Made by a program: the position numbers and the translations under genes | The notes under the pieces: model-generated | Database searches by the model: none | What the model was told of the DNA's origin: nothing | Seen by the model: the letters and a program-made list of their open reading frames with translations, nothing else | Source of the DNA: Nectonema munidae | Taxonomy: Eukaryota > Nematomorpha > Nectonematoida > Nectonematidae | DNA length: 64,000 nucleotides | Assembly: GCA_030549495.1 (NCBI GenBank) | Contig: JAUIRK010000046.1 | Coordinates: forward strand, 496,001-560,000 | Direction of reading: 5' to 3' | Shown here: positions 24,201-35,400 of the stretch, one piece after another | Layout of the letters: each line of letters begins with the position of its first letter | How positions within the stretch are numbered: position 1 is the stretch's first letter

Positions 24201-25442
24201 AAGACAAAAATGTTTAATTTAAAAAACAAAGCAAAATTGCCAATCAGGTGGTAAATAATTTATAGGAATTAGGGAAAACCTACGTGATACCTGAAAGTTA
24301 GAGATTAAAAGAACATGGGGTTATAATTTATGATATTCTCAGCATCTATTCAGAGTATCTATCGTGAAATTATGACAGCTGTAAATTGCAAAAAAGTCAC
24401 TAGATGTAAATCATTATTTTTTCAGGTATGTCACTTTTTCAAGTTCAGAGGCGTAAAAAAATAATTTGATAAATTCAAAGTTAAAATTTTTTTATACATT
24501 TTTGGAATTAGTATAAAATTACCTTTAAAAATGGAAAATTTGAATTTTTTCCAAATTTTGTCAAGGGATTCCTAACAATTTTTTCCAAGTTACAAAATTT
24601 GTCGCTTCTTAAAGAATGTTCAAAGAAAAGACAAAGCAAAGGTAAATAAGTTTGTTAGTTCGATAGTTTTTCAGCTTATTAGTTGATTATATCGTTAGCG
24701 AGCTAGTGACAATTAGGTAGTTTTTCAGCTAGTTAATGTTAGAGTTATTGTTGAAGTCTTCTATTAAAATTTTAAATTATTTTTTGTCATGTCACTCCTT
24801 TGTATTTCCGTATTTTTGTCACTACTTTTAATTTGTCAACACCTTAAAATTATATTCGTGTACATGAAGAGGGTATAGTATTATTCAAAGGCCTATAAAA
24901 AGTTTTGAAAAGTCTAAAGTTCAAAAATACATTAAAAAAGAAGATTCTTAAACATAGAAATCTTGCACATAGTTTTGATTCACAGTTGATAAACACCGAT
25001 ATAGATTAATCTACTTTGATGCGATGCTATGATTGTATACACGAAGCATTCCCGGCGCCTACTACTTTATTATTTTTATTTTTAGAAGCGGCAACTCTGG
25101 TAAAGTTACCACATATTCAGAAAATTAAAAAAGAGGAACAAGAATTTGAAGAGATTACCACTCTAGAAAATGCTAAGGTTAGAGTTTTATCCGATGGCAG
25201 TGTTGAAGTTCTCAAGATTCCAGAGATTCAACAAAATTTAGCGTAACTTCCTTTTTTGCTCTTAGTCTTTACATCAATTTTCTTTTTATATTTAAAGAAA
25301 TCAAGATGACACAAAGGATGAAGTAAAGATCGATTTAGTAAAAAATGTGTCGACTGAAGTAGTAGCCAAAAAAGTGTCAAAGTCGAAGAAGAAAAAATTA
25401 AGGAAGAAGGCCTTGTCAAAGCAAAAAAAAATTTCTGGCTAA
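20943..25442 (+). CDS. RSL1D1: Ribosomal L1 domain-containing protein 1 (six exons)
   Basis: Joining 20943-21251, 21315-21463, 22188-22292, 23192-23367, 25086-25242 and 25298-25442 gives 346 residues in one frame. All junctions are GT-AG and all phases agree. The protein follows human RSL1D1/yeast Cic1 order: PEDAKICLIVRN (cf. EDICLFTKD), YSEYKPYEAKRKLCSTYDFF (cf. EYKAYEAKLRLLSSFDFF), INVSKMQNF, a core with AFGHMDMHADELTDN (cf. RIGHVGMQIEHIIEN), RSPLPIYVSL, then a lysine-rich tail (KKVSKSKKKKLRKKALSK). The family is nucleolar and works in ribosome assembly. The tail is much shorter than the human one. The start has a good context (AAAATGG) and is the first ATG of the exon. The assignment is homology from memory; the exon model is my inference from splice sites. 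Confidence 0.85.
21315..21463 (+). CDS. RSL1D1: RSL1D1 exon 2
   Basis: Acceptor ATCCTTTAG|GTG, donor AA|GTATGC, phase 0 to 2. Encodes VLPLQQLYSEYKPYEAKRKL and DFFFADQNIFKFLPRIL, the best conserved block. The intron before it is only 63 bp. Confidence 0.85.
22188..22292 (+). CDS. RSL1D1: RSL1D1 exon 3
   Basis: Acceptor GTTTTAG|G, donor CTCAG|GTAAGA. Joined to exon 2 it reads KGKKWPKGINVSKMQNF, matching human RKKVPVSVNLLSKNL, and ends in FSFSHLGAL. Confidence 0.8.
23192..23367 (+). CDS. RSL1D1: RSL1D1 exon 4
   Basis: The acceptor TTTATTAAG|T is chosen over the nearby TTCTCTAG because only it keeps the frame. Encodes SLAFGHMDMHADELTDN and RRISAVKR-like strand sequence up to RSPLPIYVSL. Donor TTAA|GTATTT, phase 1. 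Confidence 0.75.
25086..25242 (+). CDS. RSL1D1: RSL1D1 exon 5
   Basis: Acceptor TTTTTAG|AA, donor TTAGC|GTAACT. Encodes AATLVKLPHIQKIKKEEQEF and TTLENAKVRVLSDGSVEVL, the start of the charged tail. The frame could run on to a stop at 25245, but splicing to exon 6 keeps phase and adds the expected lysine-rich end. Confidence 0.75.
25298..25442 (+). CDS. RSL1D1: RSL1D1 exon 6 and stop
   Basis: The acceptor ATATTTAAAG|A follows a 55 bp intron. Encodes an acidic then lysine-rich tail (KKVSKSKKKKLRKKALSK) and ends TAA at 25440-25442. A nucleolar or RNA-binding role fits the basic tail. Confidence 0.75.
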
Positions 25443-25517
25443 AAATCTGAAATTCCTTCCTCAAATCTAGCGTCTGAAAAGATTGAAAATAACATCTGAC
25501 TCTCTTCTTACACCATC

Positions 25518-25523
25518 AATAAA
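25518..25523 (+). terminator. Likely RSL1D1 polyadenylation signal
   Basis: AATAAA lies 76 nt after the RSL1D1 stop, followed by T-rich sequence. It is a consensus hexamer in the right place; AT-rich DNA makes chance copies common. Confidence 0.55.
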
Positions 25524-25614
25524 TAGGAATTTATATATGAAATTTTTGCATTGACATGTAAATCCAATGGAGGAATTTAAAAGGTTCAAGTGAAACCCCT
25601 CTTAAACACTAGAG

Positions 25615-27522
25615 CAGGGGTTCTTAGAAATTTATTTCAACGGGGACAAAATATGTCACTTTTTCAAGGCCCTCATTCAAAATATAGTTTCCTTATTCGT
25701 AATAATAATTATTGAAGAACCAAAAAAAGTAAATTAAAAATATTAACATGATCTTTTTTTATTTTGAATTAGTTTGTCAAAACCAGGATTCAAAAAAGAA
25801 GGAACACGCAGCAGTTGATTTATATGTGGACAAGTTAAACGATTACGAAATTTAGTTTAGTTTTACTGAAAATTTTTACGCTATTTTTGCGTATTTACGT
25901 ATTATTTAGATTCCCGTACTAAAATTTTATTGTTTTATGAAAGAGTTTAAATCTAAATAATATCAGGATTCTTTTCGGGGTTGCGTTTGAGAATTCTGCT
26001 CTGACAGTCGATAAAATGGTTAATTTATTTAGAGATCTTCACTATAAAGACGACACCATAGTAACATGAATAAATTGAAACTGAAGAAAAAGTATGAAAT
26101 GTTTTGAGGAAATAGCTATATTGTGAAGCTTATTGGCAGATGACCTAATTGTAAAAGCGTGTGTATTGATCCAAACGTTCTGGGTACGAATCCCAATCTG
26201 AATTTCTAAGATTATTCTTTCGATGTAATAGCGAGAGCATTAAAAAAGGTGTAAGATAATTTGTTGAAATTTTTAAGAAAAGAAAAGCGAATACCTCCAA
26301 AAACTACGCTTGCGCTAGAATTTATTTGGCTAGACACTCATTTTTAGCACAAAAGCCGAATTTTGAATAATGTAGGGGAAAGCTTTTCAATCATTTAATG
26401 TGCTTATTTACAATACTACTGGTCATCACTTGCATGGAGAACTCTGACAGACTCAGTTTTTATTTAGTGGCTCCAAACACTGTATCTCACGCTATAATTC
26501 CTCAAACAAATGTACATTATATAGTAACATAACTAAAGAGATACGAATTAAATAGGCAGTTTGAAATATTATTTAAATATAAAAAACGTTACTGAAATAA
26601 AAAACAAAGGATTTAAATAAATATGCGTATGCTGCATTATAAAAGTTGTTATAAATGCGCTTTGAAATTCTTCTCATTTAGAATCGTATAAACGATATTT
26701 GATTGACAAGAGATCTCCAACTTCATCTATCTCTTTTAAAAGCTAAAATAAAAATGATAATTATACAAGCGAATTTTATTTTTTAAAAAATTTGAATCTG
26801 GAATGATAATAATTAGGACTTTCGAGTGTAATTTTTTTAAAAACAAATCGAAAATCTTATAATTTGTTTATGTATATGAGGATCTATAAAATGATGGCAA
26901 GTATTTAATGATATAAAATGGATTGAATCGGGAGTTTGAAGTGTTATCGTAACTGTATTCGCTTAAAAAATTCATGCCGTCTTACATTAATATACAGTCA
27001 ACCCAGAGCGCAAAACATCTTTAGGTCTTTTTTCTTTTATAAACTAGGAGCCCACATTCAGAGGGGGGTGAGGGTACTAATTACATCTGAAGAATTTTGA
27101 ACCAGAGTCTGAAAACTATAACAAAAAATTCCCAGAGCACGGTTAGTACACAATAGATGTTCCGGCTTAATACAATGTGTTGTATAAAATTGTCCAATTT
27201 GTCAAATATTTCTCTTGCTTAAGTCAAATGCAGTAAGACCAAATTTCAAGTATGAGTCGTACATTTGATTTTTAAAGAAAAATGCATATTTACATCCTAT
27301 AAATCAGACCTGAAAAGCAATAAAAAGTAAAAATACTTTAACTCAATTCAAACACTAAATTATTTATTCTTTTAAATGTGATGTATTGACAAAAATGGCA
27401 AATGGCCTAATATGGATGCAATATGTTGCTCAAAACGATCCACTGTGTGACCCCTTCTTGGTCTCCATGGAACTGCTTTGCCATCTCCTAGGGAACCACG
27501 GACTCCAGTTTGATAACCACTG
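25615..27522. mobile_element. Probable hAT element with recognisable ends
   Basis: The left end reads CAGGGGTTCTTAGAAATT and the right end, on the minus strand, CAGTGGTTATCAAACTGG; both are typical hAT termini. Flanks are CACTAGAG (left) and AGCTAGAT (right), each with the CTAGA core that hAT elements prefer. They match at 5 of 8 positions, so this is either an old insertion or the ends of two separate ones. No transposase frame was recovered. A tRNA-like unit sits inside at 26.14 kb. Confidence 0.45.
26139..26205 (+). repeat. tRNA-like unit (second SINE family or tRNA pseudogene)
   Basis: An A-box-like TGGCAGATGACC and a B-box-like GGGTACGAATCCC are spaced like a tRNA promoter, but the arms do not fold into a credible tRNA. 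Its flanking body differs from SINE family A. Confidence 0.35.
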
Positions 27523-27796
27523 AGCTAGATAGTAATGCAATCAGAATTACAAAGAAAGTGTTCATTAGACAAAAATTCTTTATTTAAAATTATAAAAAAA
27601 GTTCGCCCTTAAAGATAGAGATTTTTTATTCTCTCTTATACCCTCAAAAGTGGTCTTAGTTAAGGTCGATTAAGCTCAATGAGAATTGAATGGAAACTAG
27701 TAGTAAGGTGATCTCGTTAAAGCAACTATATTTTTCAAATTTTTGCTATCTGAAATATATAAATGAAGATAGAGCAAAACGAGTTTTTTGTTGATA

Positions 27797-27922
27797 AGAG
27801 GTCATTCACAATTGATGTCAACCAAGGACTGGGAGGCGGTGTCGATAAGTTGACAATAGAGGGGGGGGGGGGGGGTTAAAATTAAGCAAAAAAAAAGTTG
27901 ACGTCAATTGTGAATGACCTCT
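27797..27922. mobile_element. 126 bp MITE with 26 bp inverted ends and a G15 tract
   Basis: The left arm 27797-27822 starts AGAGGTCATTCACAATTG. The right arm 27897-27922 is its inverted copy with one mismatch in 26. The loop contains 15 consecutive G at 27861-27875. TA precedes the left arm and AA follows the right, so a decayed TA duplication is possible. No coding potential. Confidence 0.75.
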
Positions 27923-28560
27923 AACTGAAGTTATGTTTTAACAATCTAAAATTTGGAATTTCTGGGAGAAAAATTTGACGTTTCACCGCTAGACAGAACA
28001 GGTTTCTGTGTCAAACAGCAGCCTTTTCATCGAAAGAGTGGTAGCCAGCCAAAAGCTATAGGCTTTTTATATTGTTAAAGAGACAACGAGGTAATTGCTT
28101 AAAGAATGTGAGATTACCTTTTTATTAATTTTGCTGGTAGGTTACACCTTTAGACTAGCAAACTTTACAAATCATTAGTGGAATTTTGGACAAGAGCCTT
28201 TAGTAATTTAGTTAGTGGTACGCTGCCTTGAGAAACCTTATTGATTCATTGGTGAAAATGTGGACAAGAGCGTTTAGTAATTTAATGAGTAGGTGGAACT
28301 AATATTTTTTTAACACTGAAAAAATGTAGTATGTAAAGCGTGACCTTTATAAATTATAAAGTTTTATACCAATTTCAATAAAACCAGTGCTAATCTTAAA
28401 ATAAAAATGTTTAATCATTTTATTTATTGTTTTATTTTAATAATATTAAGGTTCTTTTAACAAAAGTCAAACTCTCTTTCACGATTAGAGAGAGAAAGGT
28501 TTGCTTTCAACAATACATTATTTATGCAATAAAAAATTATTCATCAAACAACGGTTAGAC
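27923..28560. other. Spacer with a short degenerate tandem repeat
   Basis: GGACAAGAGC followed by TTTAGTAATTTA occurs twice, at about 28187-28210 and 28261-28283. Nothing else was recognised. The missing last exon of SPTLC2 (minus strand) could lie here or further left but was not found. Confidence 0.35.
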
Positions 28561-28694
28561 AAAATATCCATTCGGTGATGATACTGATGATACGTCTGTT
28601 CGACGAAGTGTCAGGCGACAAACTTCAATCTTGTATCAAAGAAAGAAAGGCTCCATCAGGCCTTTTGAAAAATCCGAATTTTGATGTAATTGTT
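28561..28694 (+). other. Possible orphan terminal exon, unknown gene
   Basis: After an AG at 28556-28557 the plus frame runs TKYPFGDDTDDTSVRRSVRR, continues with SILYQRKKGSIRPFEKSEF and stops at TGA. The acidic-then-basic composition, with RRSVRR and RKKGS phosphosite-like motifs, looks like the C-terminal tail of a real protein. It has no ATG, and no upstream exons were found in the 3 kb between it and RSL1D1. It overlaps the tail region of a convergent SPTLC2. I cannot name it. Confidence 0.25.
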
Positions 28695-28820
28695 TATTGT
28701 TTATTACATAAGTGTCTGAGCCAATCTGCACCATCGGAAAGGTTTTTTTTATTACACTTTATAATTTGCTATTTTTTATGCATTTTTTTCTTGAATAAAT
28801 CTTTCTTCTTTCTTGTATCA

Positions 28821-28953
28821 AAACATTCACTCCGAGAAGGCACAATTGCGCCGCTTGTATCGAACTATGAAGAAAGGAGGCTTGATGTGGAATCGTGCCC
28901 AAGACCTTGAGTTATCGAAGCCAAGTATCTAACCAACCTTCTTCACGCTCCCT
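28821..28953 (-). repeat. tRNA-derived SINE, family A
   Basis: Same orientation and length as the copy at the left edge: on plus it reads CGAGAAGGCACAATTGCG, then TATCGAACTATGAAGAAAG and CTTGAGTTATCGAAGCC, and ends near CACGCTCCCT. The B box is decayed. The end of a 111-codon plus frame lies over it. Confidence 0.7.
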
Positions 28954-29352
28954 ATAATTCTTTGATATCCTTTTATTCTAGTATTTCTTTTCCGCCTGTT
29001 GAAAGATTTTTAATCCAAAAATTTGTAAATAAATTACTCTTTGTACTATATTCACCTTATTAACAAATATGCTTCATCATGACTCTTTACTCCATACATA
29101 TTAAAATTTTTTATTTTCAATAAATATCTTTGATAAAGATAAAAAAAAATTTTTACTCTAAAAATACCATGGATAAAAGGACATTTATGGTCTTGATGGG
29201 GTATATAAACTAAAGAACATTCAGCTATAATATTTTTGGAAATATGCAGACGAAATTCAGTATTGCAAGTCCGTCCACTGTTTTATATATTAAATAGCAT
29301 TTTGAGAGTAAAGTTTGTCGTTGAATAACAATGATATGAAGAATGAAAAGAC
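28954..29352. other. AT-rich stretch downstream of the last recovered SPTLC2 exon
   Basis: It follows the donor of SPTLC2 exon 10, so it is presumably intron. No exon matching the C-terminal tail (human ALKEIDEVGD..) was seen. Confidence 0.35.
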
Positions 29353-29482
29353 CTTATCAAGCATTTCCTTTGTATGCCCAGAAGAAATGCACAATCTAAC
29401 CCGAGATCCAGTGAGATTCGTTGCAGGAAACCCGACCGTTGTACAAGCGAGTCCACGTTTAAGCATCTCAACATGAAAAGCG
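29353..29482 (-). CDS. SPTLC2: SPTLC2 exon ([17 protein letters not shown] block)
   Basis: Acceptor CATTTTTGCAG, donor [27 protein letters not shown] then [18 protein letters not shown] align with EMLKRNIGVVVVGFPATP and SRARFCLSAAHTKEILDT. A final exon should follow. Confidence 0.88.
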
Positions 29483-32400
29483 CTGCAAAAATGGAAAAAG
29501 GTATGAGAAAAGGGGGAATTTTTTATCTGCATCCAATGAATTAAAATTAGTGTAGGGCGCAGTCGATTGGACAAGTGGTTCTCGGCATTTTTAGCAACTT
29601 TAAAAATCCTTGATCAATGTCCCCACTTTTTATTTAAACTATATAAAAAATGATTTCACAGAATGCTTCCTAGAATTAAATTATTGTTATGATAAGGATT
29701 CCTTAGAATGAGATTAGGAGCGCTCCTCACCTGATCATTATGAACCATTAGTAAGTTCTGATACTAAACGAAATTTTTCTGTGTTACATTTTTTTATAAA
29801 AACAATCTCATTTTATTAGAAAAATATGCTACAGGTGAATTATATACATACATCTTAAAACAAGCATTTGTTTTATTCAGAAAGAACATAATATTTTGTT
29901 ATAGTTGCTTGATTGAACCTTGTTAATTCATTTTCAAAGAAAGCACTGCTAATGCAATCATCATGCGCCGATACAGCAATATTCTCAATGCTATATTACA
30001 ACTCTTATTTCTTACCATTTGGCAATACTAGAGATTTTTTTTATCACTTTTCACCGTCAGCCATCATCAAGGTACCCACCCTTGAATTCGTTTTAGTGAA
30101 TCGACTCACGTTAGCAAACATATGGGATAGAGCAGGGGTTCTCGACCTTTCCCATAAAATAAGAGCCCCAGAAATATAGACACACAACCTCATAGATATG
30201 AAGCAATAAATACAATACATAAATTGAAATTTATCACTTTAATTAAAGAGAAAGTTGGTTTTGTGTCACTTTTATCAAATTGCTTAAGTTAGGTGTGTAT
30301 TTTGATGAAGCTGTTCTTAAACATTTATAATGCCCGATCTCAGTCTTCATTTAATCATGTCCAAATGAGAAACAGATTCACAAAGGTATGTAGAAGCAAA
30401 ATATGATTCAAATCTATAGGAAGCAGATTTCAAATTGGGAAATTTATTCTTATATAACCATATTCAAAAAATCATGTTGATTATTATTAGCTTAGGCTAG
30501 ACAAATTTATCAAGAATAATTATTATTTTGTAAATCAATTCCTTCTTTAATAATGCTTATATATATATAAATTAATTTTTATATATATTATAATATAAAT
30601 TCCCACATCATTTTCTTTTAAAGTCTTAAATGTTTTCTCAACATCTATACTTTACACGGGCGCAGCGTTGATAACCCCTGGGTTAGATCATAGAAAATGT
30701 TTGAGTTCAAACTAGAGTGCTACATGAGCAAAATTTTTGAACTACAGCTAAAATTACTCGCACCACCCAGCGGCTCCTGCCACTTAATTTTACTTTCGGA
30801 AATTTTGGATATATAGACTGGAAGTGATCGCTGAAAAGCACAAAACGAAAGAAACTAATTCGCTTACTCCCAAAAGAATGAATAGTACTATATATCAATT
30901 ATACTATATTGATATCTGAAGTTGTTGAATCAACATTTTTCTAATCACACGCAAGTACCCTAGTTCAAACCCGGAATCACCATAAATTTTTAGCCCAAAA
31001 TGATTATTGAGATTGTCGGGAAGAACATCCGACTGAAAAAGGATTCTTTTTTGAGAAAATTTTAAGAAATAGGCTCAGTAACAAGCGATTGTACGATGGT
31101 AAAACACATTATCAACACAGCTTGTTTTATTAACAAGACATAATATTTAAAAAAAAATAAACAAATGATCTTTTTGGTTTTAAATTCGAAGCCTTAGTAA
31201 GACGGAGCATTTTGTTAAGCCACCAAGGACAGATAAATATGAGTTTTAGAGAAAAATCTTACTTTGTATCATTTTTCGGTTTTAATAAAAAAAATTTTAA
31301 CTCAAGAGCTTTTATCGCTAAATATGCAAAATGATCAGTCATAACTATTGAAAAGGAAATTGGGCGAGCTATTAAACAAATATTTTCTTTCGGGATTCAA
31401 GCAAGCCTTATTTTGAAAACATCTATTCTGCCCTAGTTAGACAATTTAAAGTTAGGCAACTATGTTTTACATTTGTATTTTCCACACAAACTCAATTAAT
31501 AGACTGCATTAGCAAGGATTACTTTTGAATTTTTTTCTTAAACTATCTTTTGTAGTACTTTATTTTTCTTCGAATATAGTATTCCGCTGAGATAAAAAGC
31601 ACTTTAACCAACAAAAACGACCTTGCTAAAGTTTTAACACAATCACTAGCAGCTTGAAATATGATGAAAAAAAGTTAGTGATGGTTAATTGAAATGTATA
31701 TAATTTTAAATTCTCTTACACAATTTTAGAAAAAAAATAAAGGCTGATTGGAATTATTGGAGAATGCACATCACCTTGCACTTTGAAACCTTTTTTGATT
31801 AGAGCTTTTCTCAGATAATTCGAATTCTTAGCTAAATTCCGAATCTTTTTTTCACCTTTATTAAAAAATAATTCACGTATAGACGAAAAATTGTAAATGT
31901 AAAATAATTCTCAGAGTATAATTTGAAACACTTTTAAAAATTTTGTCTTGATTAACTATTATTGATTAAAAATTTGGTGTCAACACAACAAACAATTAAC
32001 AAATGAAAAAAGATAATTTATTAGCTACGTTAAACTCTTTTTGTGCGTGTGATTTCCTACACGATTCTATGGTTTGTTAACACTCCTCAGTTTGGGTTAA
32101 AATAAATCTTCGCACATTTGTCTATGATTACTAATTAATAACCAAAATTTGAGAGTCAGAGGAATAATCTCTCCTACTACTAGCAAAAATTCAGAAGAAT
32201 AATCCGACTCGCAAAAATTCGCCTCCAAATACTTAGTAATATTAACGCCAACTATTCGCTGCAGACTTCGACTAAAGAAGCAGCACTCCATATGTTTAAA
32301 AAAGTTAACAATTTTTCCCAATATTTAATATACTTAAAAAAGTGCGCCTGAATCTTAAATTTTGTTAGATAGCGACTCTGACTCCCATCCCTTTGAAATC

Positions 32401-35400
32401 TGAGACTCGCGAACTCTGTTAATAACTATTCAAAAATTATAAGTTAGTTATTTTTACTAACTAAGAAAGCAATAAATTAACTACTAAGAATATTAATATT
32501 TTTATCAGAAATAAATTTACTGAAAATAATAGATATATACTTATAAATTCAAATATATAATTTTTTTATACTTATTTGTATTGAAAAAAATAATAAAAAG
32601 TTATTTATGATTTTTTATTGAAGGAATTATTTTATTAGAAAATTATCCCACGAGGGTGTCAGTACGAATTTTATAGATCCCAGTATTTCAACTTTAGTGC
32701 TGATAGTTTATTCAAGAAGTGCATTCCTTCTCCATGAAAACACGCTTTGCATTTATATATACAAACGTGCCTAGCTATATGAATGACATTTTTAGAACGC
32801 TGTTGCATTTTAAATTCATATACATACAACCGAAAATGTATTAAAATTACAAGAAGAAAATTTATAAAAAAATCAAAGTTAAACAGTAATTGAAATAATA
32901 CTTTTAAAGATGTTTCTATTTTTAAACTTTTAGGTTTTATTATTTTTAAATTGTATGAAAATTACTCCATTTCAAATTAAAAACACTTAGAGAATATCAA
33001 GACAAGTAGGATGACGAAATTATGGTTTTATAACTAATATGTAATGCTGTGTAGTTTTCGAAACATCTGCAGTCATGTTCAAACCTACGTTCTTATTTTA
33101 ATTCACATTTTTAAATCATATATTTGTGATTGCTACTATCGGACTCCACTGCAACTTTATGGGTGCTGGTCAAAGAATAAAAATTTAGCTAATATATCGG
33201 TTTTAAAAAGACAAAAAAATTCCAGATTATTGTTTTTTTATGAATATATTTCAGCATTGTATATAAATAAACTAGTATTCTAATATTTTTTTCAAAACTT
33301 ACTTTTTACAAAGAATTTAATAAAATCAGAATTTCAATCAAAAATAATTTTTTTCTAATGACAAATCTTAGCTGGAAAATCACTTATTGTTGAGAATTTG
33401 TTTGAACTCTAAATAGAAAAATCGGCATCTTTTAATATGGAATGTGTAAAAAATTTTACGAAGAATTTATTGAATTGAAATAGAATTAAAAATTTTAATT
33501 AAAGTTAGAAAAAAAGGGTGAAAGATTTCGGCATATTTTTTTACTTCCTAATGCGCAATGATGTATACAAAAATATTGAAAAACTCTGATCTATGGTTTC
33601 GAAAAAAACAAATATTTAAAAATCATAGCGGGAAGGATCTGTTTGCCACCCATAGCGGACGCTCATGCTTGCAACCTACATTTGAGTGCGAAAAATTAAA
33701 AAAATTGCAGAAAGGAAGAAAGAAGGAATTGTTTATAATAAGGAAGTGTTTCCATGTTTGTTCCCACATCAAAAATGTGTACAATCAATTATAAGGAATT
33801 AGCAAAAAACTTCAAATTCTAGGATACGCTCTGAACATTACCTATATTCGTGTTGTCTAGGCCCATTATTATGCGCAAACTCGAGAGGATTTGTTGTGCA
33901 ATCGGCGCAGCCATGGAAGTGCCATAACAAATGCAATGGGAATACTTGCGAACGTGGTTGATCAACTCCTGCATAAAAGATAAAAAGAGTAATGCGATGA
34001 TAGCATTTTAAAAGCGTAGGAACTCTCTCTTGACAGATTCTATGCCTTTTTTCCGCATTCAATCTTTAAACCTCAAGCAAGTACATTAAGTTTAACACTG
34101 AAAACTTACATGTGAACGTTTACAATGTCATGAAATAAATTATTTTAGTAGAAAAATGGTGATAATATTCAATCTTGTGATTTTCTTCTTTATTTTTACA
34201 AGTGTTACAAGGAATGAGGTTATTATCTTCAAATATCATATTTTTCATGTTTTGTGGTTTTTTTAGAGTTGATTTAGTGGGTGTTGTTGGTTAGCCGTCT
34301 TTTCAATCAAGTTAGAAGCGTGTACAGCAATGTGTTCTTTGATAGGTATTATAAAAGTTTATGTGTGAAGATGCTGTATGTTGGTATATAAAGTGTTGCT
34401 TGTTTCTAAGCGTAGTGCTCTGTTTTGTAGAGTCAAAATGGATAAGACAATAGGTTCATTGACTTCTGCTAAATAAAAAGCGAAATTGTATGTAAATATT
34501 TCTTTTACTTTGTTTGATATTGGGAAAGTCGTCAGGAGAGTTAGATTTTGCTATAACGCATGAATTTAAAACACCAATGTCAAGATAAATACAAAATTCA
34601 GAATTGCGTTTTAGACTCTCAGCATTTTGTTGGCTACATTTACTCCACCGTTGACTTTGTTGTAAGAAAGTAAGCTTTCATTTTTACTTTTTATGTTGAG
34701 AGGGCATAATCTAAGCAACTTTAAAGTTCCCGTCTTTTACGAATATATGCGCTCAATGAAACATAGTTGCTTTCACACTCATAAAGCTTGAGTACTTTCA
34801 AGCAAGACGGTCTAAACATAAGGGGAACAAATCGTCTACTTTACATTACTGTAAACAAATATTTCTTTCACTACCGCAAATAGCAAGAGCGTGACTCGAA
34901 AAAATTTATCAGTGTAAACACCACAACCAACTGGAATAGTTCTATTTTCAAAAAACGCTTAGATATCTTTATTCAGGAGTGTCATGGTTTTTTGGGATTA
35001 TTTATTTTAAAGGTACAACAACCTCTAAAGGTAAGGTAAGATAATTTATTTTTCTAATTGGAATGACTTTATCATTAATAAGCTAAAAGTGAGCAACACT
35101 GAATCTTTTGTAACCGTGAAAAAATGAAATATTGTGGCTTAAAATATTAAAATGTCAACTTACTTAGTTCATTCTACCCATCGTTAGTGAATATACATTA
35201 TACATATATAGTGAATTACCCAACATCGAAAAGATTAAATATCCATAAAACTTCTTCCAAATTTTTAGCTAAACCTTTTGGACCAGGAGGCCTAGAAAAT
35301 ATATTTCTAATGTTCATAATCTTTTTCTTTCGGTGAGACTAGTTCTATGCTCCAAAAAATATTATATAGAATGAATGCACATTTGGGCCGGGATAGTGCA

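Noticed and set aside
31340-31440. Another possible SPTLC2 exon on the minus strand
   Set aside because: Weak similarity only; superseded by 31720-31855, which matches better and keeps phase on both sides.
32097-32321. Candidate SPTLC2 exon ([24 protein letters not shown] resembling VVPLML)
   Set aside because: Splice phase does not fit and the stretch is colinear with the GTCGGAGTC repeat at 42.3 and 45.1 kb. The true exon with SPIIPISLY lies at 31720-31855.
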